Assembly (NCBI RefSeq): GCF_027887165.1
Contig: NC_077234.1
Span: 142,095,857-142,159,856 of the forward strand
Reading direction: 5' to 3'
From: Monodelphis domestica
Lineage: Eukaryota; Chordata; Mammalia; Didelphimorphia; Didelphidae
Length of the DNA stretch: 64,000 nucleotides
Shown here: one piece after another, positions 1 through 13,289 of the stretch
Layout of the letters: each line of letters starts with the position of its first letter
Numbering within the stretch: the first letter of the stretch is position 1
Program-made: the position numbers and the translations under genes
The notes under the pieces: generated by a model
What the model was told of the DNA's origin: nothing
The model's database searches: none
The model's input: the letters and a program-made list of their open reading frames with translations, nothing else

Positions 1-1465
1 AATAAGGTCATACTGACCTGGATAGAATTACAAAACTAAACAGTTAGTTCTCCCATAATATTTGCCATACATCCTACACAAAAAAAAGCATGAATTTTAT
101 TTTTGATAGCATTATCATTCTTGCTCTTTGACTTGGCCTTTAAAAATTTACAAAGGGGATAGTTTTCACTATTATTTAAAAGTTATGCAGAGTCTGAGAA
201 GTAGTGACAGAATAACATTAATATTTTCATCTTATTTGTATCCATTATATGTAGTCTATTGATTTTTGTCTGAATTAAAAATTTTGTCTGGCTCTCATGA
301 AAGTGTGCTTTGGTAGAACTCTATATCAATATTGGAAGAAATAGCACAGGACAATAGAATATTTACCTCTCTAAACTGTAGTTTCAGTTTTTCTATCATA
401 TAATTTTCATGATCTTTGATTATACACAACCTTTAATATTTTCTCATCTACAAGATGGAAATGTTTTGTTATCCATAGCTTTTTTATCATGATATTAGAA
501 AAGAATCTGAAAATATTGATGAAGATAAATGCGTTAAATATATGTGTGTGCATGTATTTGCATATATAATGGAATATAGAATTGCTGGGTTAATCGATTC
601 TATTAAATTTCTAAACATAACAGTGTTGTTCATGGCATTACCTAGTGAAGGTTGGAAAAATCTTTAAATAAATGCATTAAAATTATAAACAATAAATTGA
701 GAACTATGATGTACCTATGTATATAGTTATATAATCACTAGAACATTCACGGCTTTAAAAGTATTTCTTTAAATTTTTTCAGGAAAAGTGGAATGATAAA
801 TGTTTATTGGATTTATAGAGTCAGTATCAGCCTGGGCCTATTTTATAATTCAAATGTCTGCTATGGAAACAAATACAAATATGATTTCAGACTTCAGATT
901 TTAGAATAGAATATATTTCTCACATGTGTAATTGACCTCTTTATGTAGAATATAAAAATGAAACTATTTGAATTTGGTCTTCCAGTTACTATATAAACTC
1001 CAGCTAAATTCTGAAAATCATTTAAACTGATATTCAACAATATAGCAAAGTTAGCATGATGGATAGAGATATCAGGAAGATATGGATGAAAACTCCAAGT
1101 TATGTTAGAGAAAAAGTACTCTTCTATATAAATGGAGTTTCCTTGCAGCAAGTTCTCTAGATTGTTGAAATCACAAGTCCAGAAAAAAGCATACATGTAT
1201 ATATGCATACATTTTACATGTAGCTATATATAAACATAAATTCCAATCTCTATATCTACATGTACATGTATACATATCTGGGTTTAAATGAGTTACCTGT
1301 GCATCCCAAGTTTAAGTGATTTGTCTCTATATAGCTTGAATATTTTAGAGGCAAGACTTAAACTTATATATTCCTGATTCCACAGTGAACTATATATTCA
1401 TTACGCATATGGCATCTATTGTCTTTCACATGCATATATATATGTGTGAATATTCATGTGTGTAT
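1..1465. other. AT-rich intergenic sequence, nothing recognised
   Basis: No gene, RNA or clear repeat seen. The short open frame at 894-1208 (minus) has no family resemblance, and AT-rich DNA yields such frames by chance. Confidence 0.6.
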
Positions 1466-1476
1466 ACACACACACA

Positions 1477-1547
<71 letters not shown>

Positions 1548-1548
1548 G
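1466..1548. repeat. (CA)n(TA)n compound microsatellite
   Basis: CA dinucleotides at about 1466-1510 (with an interruption at 1478-1480) followed by TA dinucleotides to 1548 with one CA interruption. It directly adjoins a SINE copy on the right. Confidence 0.95.
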
Positions 1549-1745
1549 TAAGGGTATTTAGATGGTACAGACCTCAATCAATGGGGCAAATCATTTAAGT
1601 CTGTTTGCCTCAGTTTCCTCATTGGTGATAAAATGAGCTGGAGGAGGAGGAAATGACAAAACACTTCAGTATGTTTTGCCAAGAAAACTTCAAATAGGAT
1701 CACAAAGAGTTGCTCCCAACTGAAAAATGACTAAACAACAATACC
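1549..1745 (+). mobile_element. WSINE1-type SINE, 3' part
   Basis: Contains GTTTGCCTCAGTTTCCTCAT, AAAATGAGCTGGAGGAGG, TTTGCCAAGAAAACTTCAAA and a tail near GACTAAACAACAA. These match the 3' half of the marsupial WSINE1-type element. The tRNA-like head is mostly missing. Confidence 0.7.
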
Positions 1746-1879
1746 ACTATATGTATAGATATATCTAAATATATCTATATGTATTGAATATATCTAAAAT
1801 AGATATATTCTCACACATAAGTAAATATATTTTTCTCTTTTTCTGTGTGTGTGCATATATATGTATAGGTGTATTTATA

Positions 1880-2060
1880 TGGCTCTGGTTTCTAGCCCCA
1901 GTCTTGCTATATATTATTAGTGCAACCATAGGCAAGTCATTTTAATTTCTTCCACATTTTCCTCATCTGTAAAATCAGAATAAAGAAATTTTAGTAACTA
2001 CCTTAAAGAATTGTTGTAAAGATCAAGATGATATACATGGAAATTCTTTAAAATATGAGG
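1880..2060 (+). mobile_element. MIR/CORE-SINE, plus strand
   Basis: CAAGTCATTTTAATTTC, CCTCATCTGTAAAATCAG and a following GTTGTAAAGATCAA match the MIR core (CAAGTCACTTAACCTC ... CATCTGTAAAATGGG ... GTTGTGAGGATTAA). Confidence 0.6.
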
Positions 2061-4530
2061 CTATAGAAATATTACTTATCACACCATGAAATTTTTAATC
2101 ATAAAAACAAAATAATATATTAAAATATTTTAAAGTTTGAGGTCTTTTCTTTGAAAATTTTAAAAGTAAAATACAATAAAACAACAATCTGATGCTTGAA
2201 TATAATTTTGCCTCCTGTACTCTTTTGAGTTTAAGTTAAAAGACCTAATATTTCTTAGGTGTCCCTTAAGCATTCAACAGGAACTATAGATAGGTATGCA
2301 TATTTGCAAAGAGAAATGAGAGCTATTTTTTCTATAATACATCAATATCAACAATTGTCATGTGATCTTAAATCTCAAAACTACCAGGTTTTTCAGGAAA
2401 CAATAGTTCCCGTTCTTTATTATTTGTGATTTTTTCTTCCAACAGGGCATTGACAGATGGTCATTCTTGGATGTTGAAAGGCTTGCAGGCTGTTTCTTTG
2501 CTTAGACAGTGAATTTTCAGTAATACCTCAGCCATTCTTTTTTTGGATTTCATTCTTAAATGCTTTATAAAGGCATCCCAAATATATCTAAGGAATTTTC
2601 ATTTAGTTAGACAGAATGAAGGTCTCAACATAGACAACTCTACAGAGCTACATTTCTGGTTGATTTTTAATTTTTTTTTTATTTAGTGCAATTGCTTCCC
2701 ATGCCCCAGGGGTGAGAATCTAGACTATAGTGATTACATAGCACTGCTTAAGAATTCTTATCTGGGCAATGCAGAAAGCAGTTGCACTGGCAGAAAAGAA
2801 AAGTTCACTACCATCTAAAAAGAAAGATTTCCCCCAGTTGTCTCTTCTTTCTAATGGGCCATATTGTTGATGACTGAATTAAACTATGTTAGACTATTAC
2901 AAGGCACAATGCAAGCCTGAGAAAAACATATGTTACCTTCAGATAATGATTGATAAAAGCAAGGGGAAAAAAGGATAAAATGCATTATATTGGTCTTTAG
3001 CTAATTATAACGTGCATATGTTTTTATCCACCCATGTCCCAAAAGATGGTCAAATAAAATAATACAAAGAAAAAAAGAGAAACAAATCAACTTACAGTTA
3101 TTTATAACTCAATTTGAGAGAATAGTCTAAAAGAGAAATTTATTGTTGTGAATATTTAATCATTTAAGTTGTAGACATGAGAATTTTATTTTAATGTTTC
3201 TACTTTCCCCCCTATAATATGCTCCTTTAGCCTTTATTGATTTATGCCCAGTTCTAGTTTTAAATAATGGTAGGTGTTTAAATCTCCTGTTTAATTTGTA
3301 AGAAGATTCCATAGCCTAATGAATGGAAATTATTGCTGAAATGTAGTCATTTTGTTCTTTATGTATTCCATGTAGCCATTCTTTGTGTTTCCTCAATGAA
3401 CAAGTCCAAATGTCCTCATTTACTGTGATATTATCTTTTGGAGTTGAAGATGCCTGTTGTGACATTCCCTTCTCTATGGGTTAACCCTTACTGGAAAAAG
3501 CTCCTGAGCAACTGCTTTTTGACATTCTACACATGAGTAAACGTTTATTGAGTGAAAGAACAAACAACAGTAGTTGCCAGTCTGACCTGTTGTATTTAGA
3601 CTCTTAGATTACATCCCACTCTACTTAATAAGAATACCCCTCAACATCAAATTTAAGACCACTATTCACATATGAATTAGTTACAGGTACTTCATAACAG
3701 TGCTCAGTCATCGGGACCTGGGTATACCTTCTTAATATGTCCTAGGCATATTTTGTAGGTTTACATTTTATAGCATACGTTTCACTTCAGCTTCCTTGAC
3801 TCACTTATCTTTCATCTTGGATAATCAGGGAAACTTCTTTACAGGAAGCATCACTCTAATGACAGTGGGATAGATTAGTTCTGGGCTTGATTGTTGATGA
3901 TTCTGATATGTCACATAGTTTAAACTTTGGTTTCTTGTTGATGTTCCTGAAGCAGTTCAACAAATCTGATATCAGTATTTAAGGGGAGTTGAGTTTCACA
4001 GCTAGAAAGAAGATGTATACTACCCCTATTTAAATCAAAAACCACAATTCTAATTAGGTCATTATAACACAGTCAAGTAGAAAGTACACAGTTAGCAAGG
4101 ATTATACATAAAACCTTAACCTTTTGGATAAATAGAAGCTTTTAACCTCACTTGGCACTTGATGTATCTTACCAAATAAGATCACATTTATAATAAAGGA
4201 TAAATCAATTTGTTTCATTACTGATAAGTAAATAATTTTCTTTTGAAAATGTTTCTGGTGTACAGCAGATATCTTGAACAGATCTTAAGGAAATTAAGGA
4301 ATTGAAAGGGCAAAAGGAAAATGTATGTGTTTGTATGTGTGTCCATTTTCCCACTAATATTGATTACTTGCTTTGGTTATATATGAAAGTATTGTTCTGA
4401 TAAGTCATCCATATTTTTTTTCAGGCTGCTAAGGAAGTCCATGACCAATTTTTGCAAATAAGAAACCTGATGTGCAGAAATGTTATGATATGCAAAAAAA
4501 ATCAAATATGTGTAAGCAGAACTAGAATCA
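2061..4530. other. AT-rich intergenic sequence, nothing recognised
   Basis: Apart from short low-complexity runs, no gene or dated repeat was recognised on either strand. Confidence 0.5.
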
Positions 4531-4534
4531 AAGG

Positions 4535-4730
4535 CTCAGTTTGAAGAAGCACTAGACATTAGTCCAACCCATAACTGAACATGAATCCTTTTTATAATGT
4601 CTCTCACAAATGGTCATTCAGCCTCCTGTTGAAGATTTCTAGAGATGGGGGAATCAGTGAAATTTGAAGCAGCCTGTTCTGTTTTGGGGTCACTTGCATT
4701 TTTGCAACTTAGAAAGATGGAAAATTATTA
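4535..4730 (+). mobile_element. L3/CR1-type LINE 3'-end fragment
   Basis: ATTAGTCCAACCCATAACTG, then TGGTCATTCAGCCTCCTGTT, GAAGATTTCTAGAGATGGGG and CAGCCTGTTCTGTTTTGGGG follow the order of the CR1/L3 3' end (TCCAACCC ... ATCCAGCCTCTGCTTGAAGA ... CCAGTGATGGGG ... CAGCCCATTCCATTTTTGG). Old and diverged. Confidence 0.5.
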
Positions 4731-4784
4731 TCTTTTACACAAATGATAGCTCAACTATATTGAATTTAAAAAAAGAAAGGTTAG

Positions 4785-7260
4785 GAGAAATTGTGAAAAG
4801 ATGGTGGCTTTGAGTGTGAGATTGCTAGGTTCCCCAAACTCCCCCATGAACAATCAGAAATGACTCCACAGAATAAATGCTAATAGAAAAAAATTGAACT
4901 GGGAGTGAAGCAGAGCAACTAAGGATGCCTTGGAAGATCTCTAACATCCCTGTCCTCAGAATCACCTGGTAGTGCAACTACCCAAGAGAAAATACTACAG
5001 AATGAACATGTCCCAAGATCAGGAAGCAGAGCAAGAAGTCTCACCTTGTCTGTTTGACTTAGGATTCTATGTCCTAGAGGCAGATGCTGGTGGAGTTTAT
5101 AGGCAAAGAATACTGATTGCAATTTCATCTCCAGGGATCCCTACTCAAACACAACTGGGGATCGATCACTGAACAGAGTAGAACTTCAGGGGCCCAGAAA
5201 TACTGATCAGAGACGGATTCTGTTCCAGACTGTGATTTCAGGAGAGGATGAGCTAAGAAGCACACAAAAGTGAGTGAAGTTTCTGAGGATCTGGGATCCT
5301 GCTTTCTGTGATCACCCACAGGAGAGTGAGTACATGGCTACAATTCTAGGGGAAGTTGAGCTGTTTACTTGCAATGTCTGAACTATGGGGGTGGGAAGGG
5401 GATGGCTCTAGTTGGAAAACCTGATATCAATTACAGACTGGGGGTTGAGCTGCATGTATCAAGGACTAAATCTAGTCCTGCATTATAGAAATTGGAAGAA
5501 CTAAGTATTGCTCAGGAAAAGAAGCATTCCCCACACCCTGAGAATGGAGCTGGACTCTAGCATAAAGCTAACAATTAATTCTATTGGTTTGGAAACTAAA
5601 AAAAAATGAGCAAGTCAAAGAGAAAGAACCCAATTATAGTAGATAGTAGAGGGACAGAGAAGACCCAGGTTTATATTTACAGCACAGCAAAATCAAAATG
5701 CCTAATTATAAAATAGCAAAGAAAAACATCATAGTCACAAGCCTAAAAAGAGTTGTTGGAAGAACTTAAAAGATTTTGAAAATGAACAATTAGAGAGGTT
5801 GAAGAAAATCTATGGGGGGAAATAAATGCAGGAAAATCAAGAAAATTACCAAGAAATGATCAAGCAATTGTAAAAAAGATGTTAAGTATTGAATTGTACA
5901 AGGTGCAGATGATTACTTACTAATACAATAAGAAAAATTAAGAAAATCAAAAGAATGAAATAATTAAAGAGAAATTGAATCAAATAATCACAAAAATAAA
6001 TGACCTAGAAAGTAGACTGAGGAGGAATAACAAAACAAATTTTAGATGTCTGGAAAGTTATGATAATAATTTTTTTTTAAGTTTAGGTACCATACTCCAA
6101 GAAGTTTTTTTTTTTAAACCCTTACCTTCTGTCTTGGAGTCAATACTGTGTATTGGCTCCAAGGCAGAAGAGTGGTGAGGGCTAGGCAATGGGGACCAAG
6201 TGACTTGCCCAGGGTCACACAGCTGGGAATTGTCTGAGGCCAGATTTGAACCTAGGACCTCCCATCTCTAGGGCTAGCTCTCAATCCACTGAGCTACCCA
6301 GCTGCCCCCTCCAAGAAGATTTTAAGGAAAATTATCTGGAACTGAAAGTAAAATAGAAGATTAAAGGATCATTTGATTATCTCTGCAAAGAAACTCCAAA
6401 GGTGAAAATGCATAGGAATATCATTGCTAAATTCCTTAAGTCACAGGTTATGGAAAAATTATAGAAGCAACAAGAATATTTTTTAAAAATCCAATTCTCT
6501 GGAGTTACAATCAGAATAACACAAGACTTACTTAGCAGTTTCAAACTTAAAAGAATAAAGGACAAGGAACATAATATTTTGAAGAGCAAAGACACTGGAT
6601 ATACAAACAAGAATAACACAGTTTGGTCTATATCCCAAAACAGACAAGAGAGGAGGGACCTACTTGCATAAAAATATTTATAGTTGCTCTTTTTGTGGTG
6701 GCAATGAATTGGAAATTGAAGGAATATCCATCAATTGGGGAATGGCTTCACAAATTATAGTATATGATTGTGATGGAATACTATTGGATTGGAAGAAATG
6801 AACAAGATGATTTCAGAAACAGGTGGAAAGAACTACATGAACTAATACAGAGTGAAGTGAGCAGAATCAGGAAAACATTGTACAGAGTAACAGAAATATT
6901 GTGGAACACTCAACTGTGATATATTTAACTACTCTCAGCAATACAATTATCCAGGATAATTATGAAGAAGTTATGGCAAAAAATGCTATCCATATACAGA
7001 TAAAGAATTGTTGGAGTCAGAATGCACATCGAAGTATATTATTTTTCATTTAAGTTTATTTGGTTCCTGTTTTGGAATTTCTTGGTATCTTTGGGGGTTA
7101 TTCTCTTACAAAAATGAACAAAATGGAAATATGTTTTGTGTGACAATACATGTATAACCCAAATAAAATGACCTGCCAGCTCTGGGAGAGAGGGAGGGAA
7201 AGGAAGAAGGGAGACAATTTGGATCATATAATTTGGGAAAACTTATGTGGAAATGTGTTA
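4785..7260 (+). mobile_element. HAL1-like (ORF2-deleted) L1 element
   Basis: The order reads as an L1 without most of ORF2. The 5' part (AAGATGGTGG near 4799) leads to an ORF1-like start at 5606 (MSKSKRKNP, stop after 36 codons), a coiled-coil remnant (ITKINDLESRLRR near 5985), and an ORF1 C-terminal remnant at about 6400-6590 (IIAKFLKSQVMEKL, GVTIRITQDLL). It then passes straight into an ORF2 C-terminal remnant (AATTGGGGAATGGCTTCACA near 6735) and a 3' UTR. A MAR1-type SINE interrupts ORF1 at 6105-6308. Frames are broken by many stops, so it is a fossil. HAL1 elements have this architecture; a private deletion of a normal L1 is the alternative. Confidence 0.65.
6095..6318 (-). mobile_element. 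MAR1-type SINE with 10-bp target duplication
   Basis: Body 6105-6308, read on the minus strand: GGGGCAGCTGGGTAGCTCAG head, tRNA-like GGTTCAAATC box B, and tail ending in oligo-A (plus-strand T run at 6105). Flanked by CTCCAAGAAG at 6095-6104 and 6309-6318, a perfect target-site duplication, so insertion was into the L1/HAL1 copy by the L1 machinery. Confidence 0.95.
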
Positions 7261-7508
7261 CTCCATGTAATAGGTAAAAAAAGTAACATAACCAGCAAAG
7301 CTTAAATCAACCATACAATAGGGGGAAATTGATATTTTATGAAATAAAGTGTTTCAACTTTTCTTGGAGAAAAACTCATAATTCAGTAGAAAAATTGACC
7401 TACAAGAATCATAAGATGGTAACCATGAAAGATCAATTCATAAAGGACCCAACACAGCAAGCTATTTCTTATATGGAAAAAAATATTATCTATAACCCTT
7501 AACAAAAG

Positions 7509-7755
7509 CATCATTCAGGGCAGCTGGGTGGCTCAGTGGATTGATAGTCAGGCCTATAGATGGGAGGTCCTAGGTTCAGATCTGGCCTCAGACACTTCCC
7601 AGTTGTGTGACCCTGGGCAAGTCACTTCACCCCCATTGCCTAGCCCTTACCACTCTTTTGCCTTGAAACCAATACATAGTATTGAATCCAAGATGGAAGG
7701 TAAGGCTTTAGAAAAATAAAAATTAAATTAAATATAAAAAAGAATAACATCATTC
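7509..7755 (+). mobile_element. MAR1-type SINE, plus strand
   Basis: Starts GGGCAGCTGGGTGGCTCAGT at 7518, with GGTTCAGATCTGGCCTCAGA, CCTGGGCAAGTCACTT, and a tail with CCAATACATAGTATTG and A-rich end. CATCATTC occurs at 7509-7516 and 7748-7755 as the target duplication. Confidence 0.92.
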
Positions 7756-8359
7756 CTTTAGTAGCCTAGATTTTATGTATATATGTATACATATATGTAT
7801 ATGTAATACTTGAGGTTAAGAAGAATATATGTAATGAACTAAAATAGTAATAAAATAGGGTTAGAAAGAAGTAAAATGGAACAATTATCTCATATAAAAG
7901 AGGTTTAAGTAGAAGAACTGTCACAGAGAAAAGAGGAAGGTTTGGAGTGCTGGTACTATTAAAGCCCTCTTCTCATTAGATCCAAGTTAAAGAAGGAACA
8001 ACATAAAAATATAATGGCAAAATTTTCTTCAATTACAGAGAAATAGGAATGTTGAGGGGATGAGATACAGGACAGACTAAGAATCCTCTTAAGGGTCTAA
8101 AGGACTAAGAAAAGGCTATGTAGATTAAGATAAAAGAGAAAAAAGAAGATAAGGGGATAAGAAAAGGGAAGGATTCCTACAAGAAAATGCATTTTCAGAA
8201 ATAGGAGAGCAATGTTACAGGATAAGGAAAGATCTTTCAGGAGAGAATTTAAGGAGGGATTTTTAGAAGGTAATTCATGTCAAATAAAAGGGTAGGGGAG
8301 GGGCATAAAGGAAGGATTTTAGGAGTTAAGTGGTAAGGACCCTTATAAGGACTGGTTAA

Positions 8360-11300
8360 TTTAGTACTAGAAGAACAAGGAAAGAAGAAAAAGAAGATAT
8401 TTTAAGAAGATGCCCAAATTGAAAAGGAAGGAAACAGAAATAAGTGGATGTCTAAGGAGGAAGATGGCAAAAAGGAGAGAAAGAGAATAACAAATAGTGA
8501 CAAAGAATGAAGGGAAGTACCAAAATAGTAATCTTAACTTTGAATGTGAATGAAATGAACTCACCCATAAAATGGAAATGATTAACAGAATGGAGGAAAA
8601 AAACAAAACTCAACAATAGGCTATTTAGAAGAGGACCACTAAAAATACAAGAGACAAAGTGTAAAAAGTAAAGGGCTAGAGAAAAATATGCTAGGCTTCA
8701 GAAGACACACAAACAACAAAAAAAGAATAGCAATCACAATTTCTGCTGACATAAAACTTAAAATAGATATAAACAAAAGAAAAGACAGGAAAATACGTTT
8801 AAAGGTACAATAAGGAAGCATTATCAATATTAAACTTATATGCATCAACTGTTACAGTATCCAGATTTTTAAAGGAAAAGCTGAATGAGTTACAGATAAA
8901 AATAGATAATAAAACAATAATATTGGAAGACTTCAATTGTCCTCTTTGAGAACTAGATGAATCTAGTCAGAAAAGAAGAAAAGAAAGAAATCTAGAAAAT
9001 GAAAAAAAATAATAACTTCAATATAACAGATCTATTTACAGAGAATTGAGCAAGGATAAAAAGTAGTATACTTTTATCTAAATAATAAATAGTTCAATTA
9101 CAAAATTAGACACTATATTGAGGCACAAATACATTATAGATCAATGTGGAAAAGCAGAAATTTTAAATGCATTTTTTGTTATAATTAGGGATCATGGAAA
9201 TGCAAAATAAAAACTAGAAACAAAATAATTTAAATTTAAAGAGTAAATTGGTTAAAAAAGCAAGTCAGAGAAACAATAATTTGATTAAAGAGAATGATAA
9301 TAATAAGACAACATATGAAAAGCTGTGGGTTATAGCAAAAACAGAAATCAGATAAAAATTTATATCTCTGTTTTTAGTAATTAAAAGAGAGGAAAAGCAG
9401 GTTGGAAATATAATTTTTGAGAACTCAAAAAAATTAAAGATCCCCAATTAAACACCAAATTAGAAATCCTAAAAGTTAAAGATGAGATAAATATTGAATG
9501 TAAGTAAACCATTTAATTAATACATGAATCTAGAAGCATTATTATGAAACATTCAACAAAAAGAGATAAAACATTTAATATATTTTAAAATAGATGAAAA
9601 CCCAATCACTAGCATTAGAAATGAAAAAAAGGTGAATACATCACCAATGAAGATGAAATTAATGTTATTTTCCTCATTTTATATGCAAACATATTTACAA
9701 GTGAAATGCCAGAATATGTACAAAAATATTAACTACATAGACTATCAAATGGGGAATTGGAATATTTAAATAAAATTATTTGAGAAAAAATAAATTAAAG
9801 AGGATATAAATTAACTTCCTAAAAAAATCAGGACCAGATGTTATCATAAGTGTATTCTACCAAACATTTAAATGTCAACTAATTCCTATAGAAAATAAAT
9901 TATTTGAAATAATGGGTATCTCCTTTTATGAAATAAATATGATACTGCTACCTAAACCATGAAGAGCAAAAACAGAGAAAGAATATAATAGGCCAATTTC
10001 ATTAATGAAAATGAATATGAAAATGATAAAATGAAATACAAGTTAGGAACTACATTAATACATCACAAAGATTATATATTGTGACCAAATAGAATTTATA
10101 CCAGGAATGTAAGGATTATTTAATATGAAGAAAATATTAACAGGATTATATTAATAACAGCAGTAATAAAAGCAATATAATTATATCAATAGATTCAGAA
10201 AAAGCCTTTGATAAATACTCATTCTTATTAAAAACATTGGAAAATATAGCTATAAATGGATTTTTCTGAAAATAATATGAAATATCTACTTAAAATCATC
10301 ACCAACTATTATTTGTAATGTGGAAAATCAGAGGTTGAACTAAAAAGTTATTTGAAACTAATGTTAATTTCATAAACTGGCAAGATAGAAAATAAAGTAA
10401 CCTAAATCATCAGCATTTTTTTTGTATTACTAACAAAATTCTGCAAGATGATATAGAAAGAGATACTACATTTAAAATAATCATGGATAGAATAAAACAC
10501 CAAGGTTAGTACAAACCTAGAAACTACCTGGATATAATTATAGGACACTTTTTACATATATAGTCATATATAAATCATTATAGAAATATTGATTGTCCAT
10601 GAATGGGAAGAGGCAATATAGTTAAAATTATATTCCTACCTAATATAATCTATTTTTAATGCCATTCCAATCAAAATATCAAAAAGCAATCTTACTGAGA
10701 GAAAATAAAATTGATTTGAAAATAAATCAGTAATTAGCAACACTATCTGAAATTGTCTAAGAAATAGAAAAGGAGATCAGTGGAACAGAGCAGACATACA
10801 ACAAACAGTAGTAAAATGCTATAGCAAACTTCTTTTTAACAAAAATATGAATCCAGGTTATTGGGATAAGAAATCACTAAGACACAAGAAAATAGTTTGG
10901 CAGAAACCAGTTATAAATCAATATTCTTTACCTTTCATTAAAATAAGATCAAAATTGGTCTATGCCCTCGATTTAAAAGAGAATATCAGAAGCAAGTTTG
11001 AAAACAGGAACATATTATCTATCAGATTCATTGATAGGAGAGGAATATATGACTAAAGAAGAGATGGAGACCACAGTGAGATATAAAATTGATAACTCTG
11101 AGTACATTAAGTTGAAAATATTTTATACAAGTAAAACAAATGTCACATTGAAGGAAAGTAGAAAATTGGTGTCTAAGTGGTAAGTTTAGGCAAATACTCA
11201 GATAGAGATTTCATATCTAAAATATATGAAGAACTTTATTAAATTTATGGGAGTAAGAACCATCCTCCAATTGATGAATGAGATGATTAAAAGATATGAA

Positions 11301-12350
11301 CTGAGTTTTGTTATGAAAAAAAATTAATCTTGAAGACTTTATACTAAATTTATGATTATTTATTAGAGAGAAATAAGGCTTTCAACTTTTCTAAATGTGA
11401 GCTTCACATGCTGGCTTTTCCAGCTCATTCTAAGACCTACTCAAGGATCCTTCAAATGGCCCACAGCATCAGACCCCATACATCATATTCCCTGAACTCC
11501 ATGACTTCCACCAATCAGAAAGCTGCCCTGCTATCCTGGCAAACCCAGGAGACTTTTTGACTCCTTTGGCTACTTAATATGGTGAGTCTTCTGTGATTAG
11601 ACTGGCTTGTAGGACCCACAGACATTTAATTTATACAATTTTCAGATGAAGATATTAAAATAATATTTAAGTAGATGAAAAAGTGATATAAATCACTCCT
11701 GATTAGAGAACTATAAATCAAATTAATTCTGAGGTACCCTCTCATGTCCATCAGACTGGCTAAAATTACAAAAGGGCAAAATGACAAATGTTGGAAGGGA
11801 TGTGGAAAAATGGGGCCACTAACACATTGTCAGTGGACCTGTGAACTGATCCAACCATTGTGGAGAGGAATATGAAATTATTACCAGAGAGCTATAAAAC
11901 TGAGGTATCATTATACCTCACCTTATTATTGTTGGGTCTATTTCCCAAGGAGATCAGGAAAAGAGGGAAAGAACCTATATGTTCCAAAATATTTATAGTA
12001 CCTTTCTTTGTGGTGGCAAAGAACTGGAAATTGAGGGGATGTTCATCAATTGGGGAATGGTTAAACAAATTGTAATATATGATTGTGGTGGAATCTACTG
12101 CCCTGTAAGAAATAACTAACAGAAAATATACTAATTAAAAAAAAACAAGCAAACAATTTGGAAAAATTACACTAGATAATGAAAAGTGAAACAAGAAGAA
12201 CCAAGCCAACATATATAGCCACAAACTTAATATTTGAAGAATAACCTGTGAATGTTCACTTCTAGAAAATGACCTGAGGAATGGAAACATGAAAGATGTA
12301 ATCTTCCTCCCCAAAATCTATCAGATGACACTCATAATGTAGAGCTTATT
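8360..12350 (+). mobile_element. Decayed L1 LINE, plus strand
   Basis: A-rich sense strand of an old L1. Recognisable pieces in order: ORF2 start region (AACTCACCCATAAAA near 8560, also present inverted in the minus-strand L1 near 60425), endonuclease fragment with EDFNCPL-like reading (about 8925-8950), reverse-transcriptase fragment with SEKAFDKYS-like reading (about 10195-10225), and ORF2 C-terminus (CTCTCATGTCCATCAGACTG at 11739, AATTGGGGAATGGTTAAACA at 12048). Numerous stops and frameshifts; not functional. The left limit could lie nearer 7800, because the purine-rich L1 leader is hard to bound. A non-L1 segment interrupts it at about 11330-11630. Confidence 0.85.
11330..11630. mobile_element. 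Unidentified insertion inside the plus-strand L1
   Basis: L1 ORF2 C-terminal sequence stops near 11325 and resumes near 11635 (CAATTTTCAGATGAAGATAT, reading QFSDEDI). The roughly 300 bases between are GC-richer and include GCTTCACATGCTGGCTTTTC and CAATCAGAAAGCTGCCCTG. Size and composition suggest a solo LTR, but I do not recognise the family and see no clear target duplication. Confidence 0.45.
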
Positions 12351-12419
12351 TATATTTCTATAATTTATGTTTCCATTCAACACTATAACCTAAGGAGTAC
12401 TTCCTTAATATTCTTTAAT

Positions 12420-12720
12420 ATCTGCTTTCTTCTTTTGATTATATTATAAAGATCTTAATTTTCACTCCCACTAATTGATCCTTACAGGCCTTTTCCTTTT
12501 GTACCCATTCCATGGTCCAAAATCATCCTCCAATCTTCTACAGAATTCATCTGGAAAGGATAATTCTTTGATTCAAAGATCCTCCTCCTCACTTCAGAAT
12601 AAATGCCAAATTTCTTAGTGTAGTGGTATTCATGACATTACATTGCACACCATGCCTTGCCTCTCCAGCCAATTCTGTATTCTAGCACATACAATAGAAT
12701 GCAGTCAATACATAATCATC
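12420..12720 (+). mobile_element. L2-like LINE fragment
   Basis: Pyrimidine-rich text with CCATTCCATGGTCC, CTCACTTCAGAATAAATGCC and CTCTCCAGCCAATTCTGTAT resembles the L2 3' coding region in order and base use. Diverged. Confidence 0.4.
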
Positions 12721-13149
12721 TAATGGACTTAAGAAAAGTACATAGGCCACCTGATCAATCAGCTTAGAAAAAGTGCTTCTGTGCACATTAAAAACACAAC
12801 AAAGGCAAATCCTTTGCAAGAAGCTGTTAAAACAATGTGACTGAGGTACTGGTTGACCCATAAAGAAAAAGAGGAGTAGAGCTGAAATAATTTCCCATCT
12901 ATATCAAGAGAATTACTTTTATCTTCCCAACCTCTCCCAAATCTTCCTCTCCCTAGAAGTTAAAAAGAATAGTTTGCTATTTTGCCCAAATCTTAGAATT
13001 TTTTTTGCACCTGCTGCAATTTTCCTTTTTTTGCCCTGCTTTTTATAAGACTATATCCTTTTTCCATTCTCTGGAATAAAGGGAAACAGTTCAGCTTATT
13101 TCTGGCTGTCTCTCTCTACTCACTATTTATCACTTTATAACAAAGAAGC

Positions 13150-13285
13150 AATAGTCTCCAGGGGAAAGAACAAGGACTCTAGAACCAAAGATTTGGATTC
13201 AAATCCTGACATTGCCACTAATTACCTATCTGACCCTGGAAAATTTATTTAACCTATCTGAATCTCAGTTTCTTCAAATAAAAAT
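13150..13285 (+). mobile_element. MIR/CORE-SINE, plus strand
   Basis: AACAAGGACTCTAGAACC, GATTCAAATCCTGACATTGC, ATTACCTATCTGACCCTGG and CTGAATCTCAGTTTCTTC follow the MIR consensus order. Confidence 0.7.
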
Positions 13286-13289
13286 CTCT

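Noticed and set aside
1466..1548. CRISPR-like periodic repeat
   Set aside because: A simple dinucleotide microsatellite without spacers; the host is a vertebrate.
7518..7640. Possible tRNA gene
   Set aside because: The A/B-box-like sequence belongs to the tRNA-derived head of a SINE; no cloverleaf with a free 3' end.
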